Source: Notospermus geniculatus (taxonomy: Eukaryota; Nemertea; Pilidiophora; Heteronemertea; Lineidae). Taken from it: 64,000 nt of DNA. The stretch is taken from contig NMRB01000225.1 of the NCBI GenBank assembly GCA_002633025.1, forward strand, positions 313,689 to 377,688. Direction: 5' to 3'. Made by a program: the position numbers and the translations under genes. The notes under the pieces were generated by a model. It saw only the letters and a list, made by a program, of their open reading frames with translations. It searched no databases and had not been told where the DNA came from. Below, in pieces: positions 23,245 to 33,742 of this stretch (within the stretch, counting starts at the first letter, position 1; the number at the start of each line of letters is the position of its first letter).

Positions 23245-23430
23245 CACAGGCCCCTGAAGCCTAGTTAGCGGGATTATTGGGTTAGTTAGCGGGAATATCG
23301 GGTTAAACCATTGTAAACAATGGGTAAGAGAAAGTCTTTTCTTTATCTTACCCATTGTTTACAATGGTTTAACCCGATATTCCCGCTAACTAACCCGATA
23401 ATCCCGCTATCTAGGCTTCAGGGGCCTGTG
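23245..23430. repeat. 186-bp near-perfect palindrome (fold-back element)
   Basis: Arms of about 80 bases run from CACAGGCCCCTGAAGCCTAG to its complement CTAGGCTTCAGGGGCCTGTG, with about two mismatches and a loop around 23325-23350. Each arm contains two GGGTTAGTTAGCGGG-like subrepeats. It is probably a fold-back MITE. It would form a strong hairpin as RNA or single-stranded DNA. Confidence 0.9.
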
Positions 23431-23778
23431 GGTATATACATGTACTTATTAATCTCGGATTCAAGTTTATATCTGGTTATGGGATACTTTCTCGTGGTGT
23501 GCGTTTATGAATATGGAAATTGTCACAACTGGATATGATTCAGTCAGGGATCCAACAAGTTTGATATTGGATATGGACATTATGAAAGATCTTTAAGATA
23601 CTGCCGATTTCCAAACGATAACAGGAGTTCAATAATTCGTTTTGTAGGCCTATAGGGTTGTGAGTACTTTGTTGTAACACATAATGACCTCGCTATAGGC
23701 TATCTGTCTACCATGTGTGAACTATATATAGCCTAATTGGGCCCTGAATTAATGCTGATGTGAGCTGCGTATTATATA

Positions 23779-23806
23779 ATGAACCAATGAGATGGAAAAC
23801 GGATAA
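23779..23806 (+). promoter_or_regulatory. Short upstream ORFs in front of the CLOCK start
   Basis: ATGAACCAATGA (23779-23790) is a three-codon ORF. ATGGAAAACGGATAA (23792-23806) ends in a TAA whose last base is the first of the CLOCK ATG (TAATG overlap). A third ATG at 23787 opens a frame overlapping the CLOCK start. If this segment is in the mRNA leader, it would favour reinitiation control; transcription of it is not shown. Confidence 0.45.
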
Positions 23807-26800
23807 TGTCGTTGAAAGACCCTTACGAAAACTCACTGCAGTTTTCCGACGATGACACTTCCAATGGAGGGTGTTCTAGCAGCAATAGACGCTCAGTCGA
23901 CTTGGACAGTCTGCGTCCACATCGTGATCATGGCTCAGGGGCGGGGTCAAAAAGGTCAGTAGTTCACATGCTTCTCTATTCTATTATACAGGGTGGCCCA
24001 GAAAAACGCACAGGTATCCTACTTTAGTATTTCCGCTGCCCAGAGCCGAAAACCTCTGACAGCAGTGGATGGAGATTATCTTTCTACAAGAAAAATGCGG
24101 CTTCCTTGACCTCTGGAACTCTCCTATTGGTCAGGTCATCACCTTCTTGACCTCTGGAACTCTCCCATTGGTCAGGTCATCCTTCCTTGACCTCTGGAAC
24201 TCTCCCATTGGTCAGGTCATCCTTCCTTGACCTCTGGAACTCTCCTACTGGCCAGGTCATGCACCTGCCTTGACCTCTGGAACTCTCCTATTGGTCAGGT
24301 CATGCACCTTCCTTTACCTCTGGAACTCTCCTATTGGTCAGGTCATGCACTTTCCAGGACCTCTGGAACTTTCCTATTGGTCAGGTCATCGATGCACCTT
24401 CCTTGAATTCTGGAACTCTCTTATTGGTCAGGGCACCTTCCAGGACCTCTGGATCTCTCCTATTGGTCAGGTGACTTCTTGGACTCTCCTATTGGTCAGG
24501 GCGGCATGCACCTTCCTTTACCTCTGGAACTCTGCTAGGCTATTGGTCAGGTCATGCACCTTCCAGGACCTCTGGAACTCTCCTATTGGTCAGGTCATGC
24601 ATCTTCCTTTACCTCTGGAACTCTCCTATTGGTCAGGTCATGCACCTGCCTTGACCTCTGGAACTCTCCTATTGGTCAGTGCATGCACCTGCTTTGACCT
24701 CTGGAACTCTCCTATTGGTCAGGTCATGCACCTGCCCTGACCTCTGGAACTCGGTCAGGGCATGCACTTTCCTTGACCTCTGGAACTCTCCTATTGGTCA
24801 GGTCATGCACCTGCTTTGACCTCTGGAACTCTCCTATTGGTCAGGCAGGGCATGCACCTTCCAGGAATTCTAATATGGTTGCACTTGCAGTCTTTTGTGT
24901 CATTTCTTATCAGTCTGTAACCTTTTTTTTCTCCAGACATTATTCCTTGGCAGAAAGTCTTTGTGAGGAAGGCGATGAAAGCGAATGTGGCGAAACAAAA
25001 CGGTAAGATTTTATAGCAATAAAATGTGTTGTCTTGTTGCTAAACCCAATATGTGGTGGATCTGACACTGACAGTGACAAGTGGTAATGTGCAACACCAG
25101 AGTCTGAACGTAGGAGATTTCACACTGTGTTCATGTCCGGCACCAACCTGTAAGTGAAGAACTGACTTTACATGTACCTAACACGGACCTCACTTGGTAG
25201 GCTACACATAGGTCATTAGCATGTTCTGTGTTGGCAAAGAATTTGAAATGTCAGAAATGTTCAAGCAATTAGCATGGTAATGCATACATGTATTAGGTGT
25301 CAGACAGGATCTTCAAAGATACTAAAATGTGAATGTGTGCATTCATGATGTGAATGGTTTCAAGTTGATTACAATGTATCCAAATAAGAATATTCTCGAT
25401 TCAAGAATCCTCACTTTTGTGATACATTGTAATCAAGGAAGTCTTATTCTTGAAATATATGATGATGCATTTTGTTGATTTCTTATTTGCGGGAATGCAT
25501 GTTGAATATTCTTCTTCAGGAAAACACGTAACTTGAGTGAGAAGAAACGTCGAGATCAGTTCAATATGTTGATCCACGAGTTGTTGTCAATGGTATCTTA
25601 TAGTAACCGGAAGATGGATAAAACAACCGTCCTGAAAACAGCCATCACATTCCTCAAGAAACATAATGGTAGGCATCATACTCGCTTGGAGTATTACCAT
25701 AAACTAATGGTACTAGGTACCGTACATGGACTACCGGTAGTATAATCTACTAGGAAGGCCTACCGGTACCAGGTACTACCTAGCCTACTGTTGGAAGTAT
25801 ATTTAATAAACCACTGTGTTATGCTTTCTTCGACTCATTACTTTGTTTTCTTACTTCTTATTATTTTAGAAATGGCTGCTCAGTCGCATGCCCATGAGGT
25901 CCAAGAAACATGGAAACCGTCCTTTCTGACCAACGATGAGTTCATGCAGATCATGCTTGATGTAAGTTGGATCATTAAAGGGACTGTTAATTTTCATCAA
26001 TTGAGGAATCTGAGTTGTGATCCTTGAAAAAATGGGGAAGCTATGAAGCTGCAAGTTGCAGCGATTATTCTGTACAGCACAAATAAGTACGGTTCATGTA
26101 ATCCCTGCAATTTCCAAGTGCATAGCTTTTTCCGTTTTCCCAAGGATCACAACTCAGATTCCTCAAGTGACGAAATTGAACAGCCCCTTTGCCACCCGAG
26201 TCCATCAGAATATATCGTACATGTTGCTGACATGCCTGATGTCAGTCAAACTTGAAGTCACACTTTAAAATTGCCTGCATTTCCACAAAAATTAACACTT
26301 CCTGACATTGCCATAACTGAGTGTGAAAATTAGCAAGAACAGCAGTGGCCGAAGCCCCACAAAGCTTCAGGATACCAAGGAGACAGAAATCGTTACAATC
26401 TATAACAATGGCAGGGTAAAAATGTATTTTTGTCTCTTTTCAGGCTTCAAATGCATTTGTGCTGGTGATCACAAAAGTTGGAAACATTCTCTATGCCTCA
26501 GAGAATGTTACGTCTGCGATGGGTTACAAGGCAGTATGTGTCAGATTTAAGTTTGTTCTCATTTTTTGTGGTGTCAAGTTATTTCAAATAGACAAACAAA
26601 AATGATGCTTATAATAAATGGTACATAATACATGTAGATCAAGTTTAATAATGTTCTTATCTCTTTTTACTTCAGAATGACTTGATAAATCATTCCATAT
26701 TTGACTATATCTACAAAGACGATATACCAGTGCTTTACCATCAGTTAGGGCAACATCAGCTTGTGGCAGGTGATGATAATATTGAAGATTATCAACAAGG

Positions 26801-29800
26801 TAGGCCAATATATTGCTGGTTTGGTGATAATGAATAACTCTGTTGTTAGCAACCTGAGGAGAGTGGTTATTTGTAAGGGTGGCTATTTCATGGGAGGCCA
26901 TCGTTCCAATACCTCTCACACAGAAAGACGCTCATATTTTAAATCATTATTCCAGAGAAAAATCAGATGAACCTGTTTTTCCGTATGCGACAAGATACAT
27001 TCCCACCTGTCTACCATCTACTCAGTTGCCAAGGCTGCTTTCGATTTTGGTCCAAGAAAGGTAAGCATTTTTCTGTATCATGAGAGAATACTGCACATGT
27101 GTGGAGGTCATGAAGTTGAAGAGATTTTTCAACAAATAGTTGAAAACCTTTGCCTACTCAACGATATCATCATGCTGTCACATACAAGGGTATAATGGGG
27201 GGGAGGGATCAGGCAGCAAGCACAGCGCCTCCTGTAGGCCTTCTCTGTATATGCATTTGAAGCAGTTGTGCCCACCCAAACCCTGTATAAAGAGCGTGGA
27301 AGAGGTCCCCACAAACATGACAAAGGCTGGCTGGATAACCAACACGATTGTGTCCATTGTCCTTGCCATTTAATGTACCTTATTGTTCTTTTTCCTGTAC
27401 TTGCAGATGCTGTTAACACAGTGACAGGCCTTCCTCTAAAACCTACCACGTGCTATTGCTGCATAGTGCGCCGGAGTAACCCTCCGTGCATGTATGAATT
27501 ATCATATCTGGATGAAAATAAGAATGAATTCACATCACGACAGAGCACGGAATGGAAATTTCTTTTCCTGGATCATCGGTGCGTTGGAAATCTTTTTCTT
27601 TAATAATAACATTGTCGTGGACTTTCAGGGCTGTAGCTAGCATTGTTGTTTTGAGGGGAACGCAAAACTGCATGCACTTTTTGCCATTTTCCAGCCAAAA
27701 TTTGGATGAAAGACACGTTTTTTGTTGACGTCTGGGGGGGGGCACATGTAATTGTAAATATAGCCCTCATTTTTCCATAGGGTGGAATTGAAGTGCAATT
27801 CTCTCTTTTTGCAGTGGTCCAATGTTAATAGGATACCAGCCTTTTGAGTTGCTAGGAAATTCTATGTATGATTTCATCCATCCAGATGACTTAGAAATGT
27901 TGGCAAATTCACATAAAGAATGTAAGTTGATCTCGCCAAGGGATTGTTCACCTGGCCGGCAAAAGCAGTGTAGTGTATGTGTTTTTCTGTCGAGATATGA
28001 GGCAAATTTTCATATTTTAGACTGTGGATTTAATCACTACTGGTCCTGAACATCATCACTGGCAAATCTTAGCATCATGCAGTCAGTCGTGATAGGAAGA
28101 TGACAGTCTGTACTGTCACCTCTTCAGAATAACATGACAAATGTACTGACATCTTTACAAGCAATGTTCTTGACAAATGTACTGACATCTATATAGTCAA
28201 GTTCTTGACAAATGTACTGACATCTCAACAAGCGATGTTCTTGACAAATGTACTGACATCTTTAGAAGCAATGTTCTTGACAAATGTACTGACATCGATA
28301 CAAGTTCTTGACAAATGTACTGACATCTTTAAAAGTAATGGTCTTGACAAACGTACTGACATCTTTACAAGTAATGTTCTTGAACTTTTCAGTATCAGAG
28401 ACAGGGAAAAGTCAGTCGTGTTATTACAGATTTTTAACGAAAGGGGAACAGTGGCTGTGGTTAAAGTCATCGTATTATATCTCTTATAATCAGTGGAATT
28501 CAAAGCCTGAGTTCATAGTTTGTACCAACACTGTTGTAAGGTAAGTTGTAAACCCAGGGGCAGATCCAGGATTATGGTAAGGGGGGCATAGAAGGCCACA
28601 GGTGGACCAATGAAGGTGAGCCCCGAAGGTGCGAAGCCACGGCAATGTTCTGGGGTCTCCGCCAGAAAATTTTGAAATCTAGAAGGCCGTTGGTGCAATT
28701 TCCCATGATCTGAGGGACAAATTACAAGGCAATTTTGTGGCACTTTGAAAAAGGGCAATTTTTCTAACATTGGTTTTTTTTTCATTTCTCCACAGTTTAA
28801 GTGTTGCTCAAGCAGCCCTGAAGGAAAAATCTCAAAGACAACCAAATCAGCTTCCTCGTCAGGTCACGGAGTCAGTCAGATGTTCATCAACTGTATCAAT
28901 TGGGAAAAATGCTGATGCTGAGTCGGGCACCATTGGTGAGCATGAAATGTTTTGTACACGAAACATACATGTACTGTGCCATGACCAATACGTACGTAGT
29001 GACGTAGAGGGCACTGAATGAATGTTCATTGCATCGTGTAATCAGGATCCCGCTACAGTGATTTGCGGTTACGAAGAGTTAAAATACCTCTAAATGGACT
29101 GATGTGGTCCTCAAATACATAAAGAAATGAAAGGAATAACATCACACTAAGAAATGTGTGGAACAACAAATCAAAGCTTTGTGGTTCCTTTTCAGGCCAA
29201 GCAGAGGAAACAACAGGTGCAATCCCTTCCAATTCATTTGTTTATTTAAAAACAGATGAAAAAGAAGCATCACCATGTCCTTCTGACCTCGTTACTGGGA
29301 CAAGTCCAAATCTTCCTGTACAAGTAAGTTTTTCTAAGACGATAGTGGTGTGTGCCCAATATGGCAAGTTAATCTGCTGGCTAAGGAGGATTTCTTTATG
29401 GCCTCACGGTTAGCTGGCCTGACGTACAATGATCCAAACTGCACATGCGAGATGGGTTCGGAAACCACCCTGGCAGAGTGGAAAAAATAATACAAAAGTT
29501 GTGGCTTTATATGTCCTATAACACTGGCATGTTTGTCATTCAAGTTCTCGAGAGTCCAAGCAGACCATGCCTGCTTCTTATATCTTCTAGATTTTCATGG
29601 CTTTGGCTTTGTACCGATGCATTCTAAGTAGCATCAGGAAATACAAGCCATTGTTAAGTGTCACTTCAAAGTGAAAATTCAACTTTTGAAATCACTTGCT
29701 TTAGTAAATTTTTGCTTTATTGCAGGAGTCTTTCAGCCGACAGAACTCGTGTGTTGAACCAGGGCCTTCTCGTTTATCGGTGGTCTCTTCCTCTGTGACC

Positions 29801-31710
29801 ACCAATACAGCAACTGAGGCCCAAGCACCCAAATCCTTATCTCGTCTACCAGCCACTGTTATCAAAAGTGTAAGTCTCTGTGAACTACCCAAATAGTTTG
29901 TTCTCAGAAATAAATCATTTCTGCTGTATAATTATCTTGCCAGCCTGAAGATGGTTCCGATAACCCTTACCCTTGCTCATTCCTGTTAAAGAGAGTGTAG
30001 TCACAAGGCAAAGTGACCATAGGCGTGATATGTCAAGATGGCATGATTGAATATGACGATTTGTTCTTCTTTCATAGGTGCTCGAGGGGTGCCAGTCATC
30101 TTCACAGAAGATGCCTACCAGCGGGCGAGTATCTGTGAGGGGAGCTCCTTCATTGGCAAACCAGGTATGATCTCCTCGCGAAGTGTTCTGTCTGTCCGCA
30201 GATTGCAGGCATGAGTATTGATGATAATGTGAACTCATGTGACATTATGTTTTCTATTGCAGGTGTTGTCTGTTCGCCAGATTCACCTCACCAAGGCCCA
30301 ACAACTTCTCTTTCACCAGCTAAAAGCCAAGCATCACAATCTACTCGATACGCTGAGAAAACAGCAAGAAGAATTACAAGGAGTTGTTGATATGCTCAAC
30401 CTCAGCCAAGATGCGTTTTTGCTACCAGTTGATGGTACCGGTAGGTATTCATTCAACCACAAATGTATCCTAATGTGCTAAATTTTGCATCGGGCACGGC
30501 CATAATTTGCTAAGATTCTTTGGCAATATTGGACGCATTGGGTTTCACTTTTTGGAGCAGGGTTAGTGTGGTGGGAATAAGTAACTCAACATGTGCCAGA
30601 GATGAATATCATGTTTCAAATACTTTGCGAATACTTTACCAAACGCATATTGCATGAAAAACCTGGCCTACAGAACCTTGATGGGACTCAACTGGTGGGT
30701 GAATCTGTGCTTGGGATTTACCTATCTGTCTTCTTATCTTTTCAGGCCAAGCCTCTAGCAACAATATCCAACGAATGCGGATTCAAGACCAACAGCAATT
30801 TGCTTTACAACAACAAGTGGAGCGTGTTGAACAAGTCATGCAACAACAAGACCAACACTTTCTACAACAACAAGAACAGCAGACAGTAATGGGACAGCAA
30901 GGACAAACTACATTCCAAGGGCATCAGAGCGTGCAACAGCAGGTGTCACAACGGCATCAGGTGATGCAAGGACAGGTGTCACAAGAACAAAAGGTCATAC
31001 TACGGCAGGTGTCACAAGGGCATCAGGAAGAACAGGCATCACAAGGACAGCAGGTGATACAACAACAAGGCCAACAGGTGATGCAACAACAGTTGTCACC
31101 AGGGAAACAGGTATCACCAGGGCATCAGGTGACACAACAACAGGTTTCACAAGGACATCAGTTGGCATCACCAGAGCAACAACAGGTGATGCAACAACAA
31201 GGACAGCAGTTGTCGCCTGGAGAATCTTTGATGCAACAACGGTTATCACCACCAGGGGAACAGGTGGTACAAGTTGACCAACATGGTCAACAGACATTAC
31301 AGGTACTATCTCGACAAGTAGAACAATCTGGACAGCATATGGTTCAATGTCAACCAATGATACAAGAACAAACACATCCACAGGTGACACAGACACTCTC
31401 GCAGGTGATACAACAACAGACGTTACCTGGACAACAGGTGGTACAACAACAAACATTACCGGGGCAACAGGTGGTACAACAACAAAATTTTCAGGAACAA
31501 TTGTCCCATCAACAAGTACAAATTATGCCTCAGTCAGTCACCATGGTGCCAGTTAACATAATCTCACCAGTAATGCAACAAAATAGTGACAGTCAGTTAA
31601 TTCAGATTATTCAACAACAACCGCGACAAAATCCACCGCAAAATCCATTGCATTTTGGCCGAGGTTCGAACCTAAGATTGCGAAATCTATTACAACAGCC
31701 GCCCAGGTGA
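23806..31710 (+). CDS. Clock: CLOCK, bHLH-PAS circadian transcription factor, complete (947 aa)
   Basis: Sixteen exons: 23806-23954, 24937-25002, 25520-25668, 25870-25961, 26444-26533, 26676-26799, 26956-27060, 27407-27578, 27815-27921, 28393-28540, 28796-28935, 29196-29323, 29726-29869, 30078-30164, 30263-30440, 30746-31710; they total 2844 nt with no phase error. Residues 73-121 are the basic helix-loop-helix ([22 protein letters not shown]). PAS-A spans about 133-255 and PAS-B about 290-400, with the diagnostic [19 protein letters not shown] and [15 protein letters not shown]. Residues 568-626 form a Gln/Leu-rich coiled coil matching the region deleted in the mouse Clock-delta19 mutant. 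The last exon (residues 627-947) is very glutamine-rich. CLOCK pairs with BMAL/CYCLE on E-boxes in the nucleus to drive the circadian loop. At 947 aa it is longer than vertebrate CLOCK because of the Q-rich tail. NPAS2 is the close paralogue; in an invertebrate the single gene is CLOCK. Confidence 0.95.
24100..24860 (+). repeat. Minisatellite in CLOCK intron 1, unit about 43 bp
   Basis: About 17-18 copies of GACCTCTGGAACTCTCCTAT + TGGTCAGGTCATGCACCT; at least 15 copies keep ATTGG, the reverse of a CCAAT box. Confidence 0.93.
25976..26190. mobile_element. AAAGGG(A/G)CTGTT element in CLOCK intron 4
   Basis: About 50-bp inverted ends including GAGGAATCTGAGTTGTGATC; a second copy lies at 60919-61121. 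Confidence 0.85.
28130..28388 (+). repeat. Minisatellite in CLOCK intron 9, unit about 36 bp
   Basis: About seven copies of TTCTTGACAAATGTACTGAC + ATCTTTACAAGCAATG; it runs into the acceptor of exon 28393-28540. Confidence 0.92.
28555..28680. mobile_element. Left end of a CAGGGG(C)GGATCC element in CLOCK intron 10
   Basis: Starts CAGGGGCAGATCCAGGATT; no matching right end, so it is truncated. Confidence 0.6.
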
Positions 31711-32870
31711 AGGAAACTCAAATAATTTATAACGTCGACTACAATTCTACTCTCAGTGGTGATGACTGGACGTTTGGAAAGGACATGCTTTAAATGTGAC
31801 ATTTGGATTCCTGTACTACAGCAGGTCTGTACATGTACGGTACGTACCGGTAAATATTGTGTAGGAGTAATTCAGTGCATTTCGTTTCATACAACTCCCA
31901 TCGAGTGGGATCAGAACTCATGGAGGCTTGCACAATGGTACCGTACAGATGCAGTGAGCAAGGGTTTTAAACAAATTATTTAGGTATGTTCCTCAAAGTA
32001 TATTGCTCTTGATGGGAATCAGGACATTGTATATTTCGTGAATATGAAGATTGAATGTTTTCCAGGTAATGTTATGACAAAATATTTTATGGAGTCCAAA
32101 TTTGTACATACTAGATATTATGGTAAGTTTGATTATGATAATATCTGCTGAAGATGATGTGATACCGTAAATAATAAGTAGTAAAGTGGTAATTTACCTC
32201 CGATAAAAGTGCTTTCTGTGGCAGTTACCATGGCAGCAGTTGCTACGGTTACGATCTGGTCTTTGTTTCCGTTCAGATGATGTCAGCATTTGGTGACTTA
32301 GATGAATTGGTTTGTTTCAGGTTGTAATGATGATCTACTGCTAAAACTTATGTATTTATTCTCTACATGCTGTCCCAAAAAAGTGTCATGGTAGGCCTTA
32401 AAATCCAGTGGGACCGGGTTTAAAAACTCAACTGAACATCACACAACCTGGTCCCCAGAAAATACAGAGGCACACTTTTTTAGACACCTTGTACTGCTCA
32501 ATATGGTACATGATGCATCTTTAGTTTTAAAAAACATGCATGCTAATGACTTGTACCGTTACCGGCATCAAAGCCGGAGGGTGTCTTCAGGGTTTGTGCT
32601 AAGGGGTAGGGGCACTAAGGTTATTACCAAGTACCGGTATGTGACTGTGATATAAAGTCAGGGCATAGTGATCTAGATGTAGCTGTATTTCATGTCTCAC
32701 TGATTCATTTTGTCTGGCTAAACACAATATAATACCTGGGGTACCAGTGGAACTTACATGCGTATTGTTTTGGCACCGTATTTTTCATTTGTATATAAGC
32801 TATTAGAAATTTGGCCAAGATGATTTTGCTGAAGAAGTGTTTGGTATCAATAAAATTATACTTGTGAGGT
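31711..32870 (+). other. Clock: CLOCK 3' untranslated region with poly(A) signal
   Basis: No further coding exon follows the TGA at 31708-31710. The first well placed AATAAA on the plus strand is at 32849-32854, about 1.1 kb downstream, in AT-rich sequence. The 3' end itself is inferred. Confidence 0.5.
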
Positions 32871-33742
32871 CAAGACATGTTTGTTCTCGTGTATTAGTAG
32901 GCAGTGCTTGTTTTGTTTGCCTATATTGTAAAAGACCAAGGATGATTGAAATCAGGAACTTCCTTGTGGTTTGCATACAGCCCACAACATCAGGGGGTCT
33001 GAAAGAAAATTACAGGTCATATTGGTATAAAATTGATCGAAGATGAGTCATTTTCCTCGCACTTTAAAGATAATGTATCACGGATATTTTCGTGGGCCAC
33101 GAAAATCATTGTTTATTTACATTTTGTTTGTTTATGTCCAGACTTTCTTTGTCTTATGAGTAATTTGTTGATAGCATGCCTCTCTAGAAATTCTTTTGAT
33201 ACAGTAAGAATTCAATTTGAGGGGTTGGCATGTCCTAAAAGTCCAAAATAACATAATGTAAACATCAATGTTTACAAACATTGAATGTAAACAATGAAGT
33301 CGTGATACTATATCTTTAATACAGACAAGGTTTGTCGCTTTACAATGACCCATGGCCATGGGACCAGTCCACCCCACCCCGCCCAACCCACATCAACAAT
33401 CTGAGGAGCTGATCTGACAATCTGCACTTCATGAAAGATCAGGGACTTAATTCTGAAAAATCTGCCTTAGGTAAGGGGGAAATCAGATTTCATGTAAAGT
33501 GTCAGTAAATAACACAGATTTTGTCTGCTCAAAGGGATGTGAACCGCGAGGACAAGTCGTCAGCCGACGAGAGATGGATCTGCGGTCGAGCTGGAATAAT
33601 CACTATCGTGAACCGACGAAACAACGAGAAAATGTAAACAATGTCTTCTTGGAGAGAACACAAAATTAGCAACATTAAATAACTGCACAAACGACGGGGA
33701 TCCCAAAATCTGTGATAAATTACACACAGACTCGAAAGTGCA
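32871..33742 (+). promoter_or_regulatory. Short spacer between CLOCK and nicotinamidase; presumed nicotinamidase promoter
   Basis: Under 0.9 kb separates the CLOCK poly(A) signal from the nicotinamidase start. It holds small inverted repeats of TGTAAACA-type words (33250-33300) and a CG-richer stretch at 33535-33720. I saw no CACGTG E-box or TATA box in it. Confidence 0.4.

Larger units (their letters stand above)
22140..23805. promoter_or_regulatory. Head-to-head intergenic region between the Roco-like gene and CLOCK
   Basis: The first coding exon of the Roco-like gene (minus) and that of CLOCK (plus) face each other across about 1.67 kb, so both promoters must lie here unless further 5' non-coding exons exist. 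Visible content: CACGTG at 22302-22307, a CpG-rich stretch around 22440-22800, an inverted repeat AGTGGGTCAGCT/AGCTGACCCACT at about 23018-23070, and the large palindrome at 23245-23430. No TATA box can be assigned with confidence. Confidence 0.5.

Noticed and set aside
23260-23400. GGGTTA repeats suggestive of telomere sequence
   Set aside because: Only isolated GGGTTAGTTAGCGGG words within the palindrome arms, no tandem hexamers.
24270-24740. Open frame of 156 codons repeating LLLVRSCT / LWNSPIGQV
   Set aside because: Translation of the intron 1 minisatellite in CLOCK; a unit not divisible by three would break it, and the intron splice sites fit the CLOCK frame.
28130-28388. Regularly spaced repeats resembling a CRISPR array
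   Set aside because: Continuous tandem units without unique spacers, inside an animal intron.
30995-31456. Minus-strand frame of 153 codons rich in Val
   Set aside because: Shadow of the glutamine repeats (CAA/CAG read backwards) of CLOCK exon 16.
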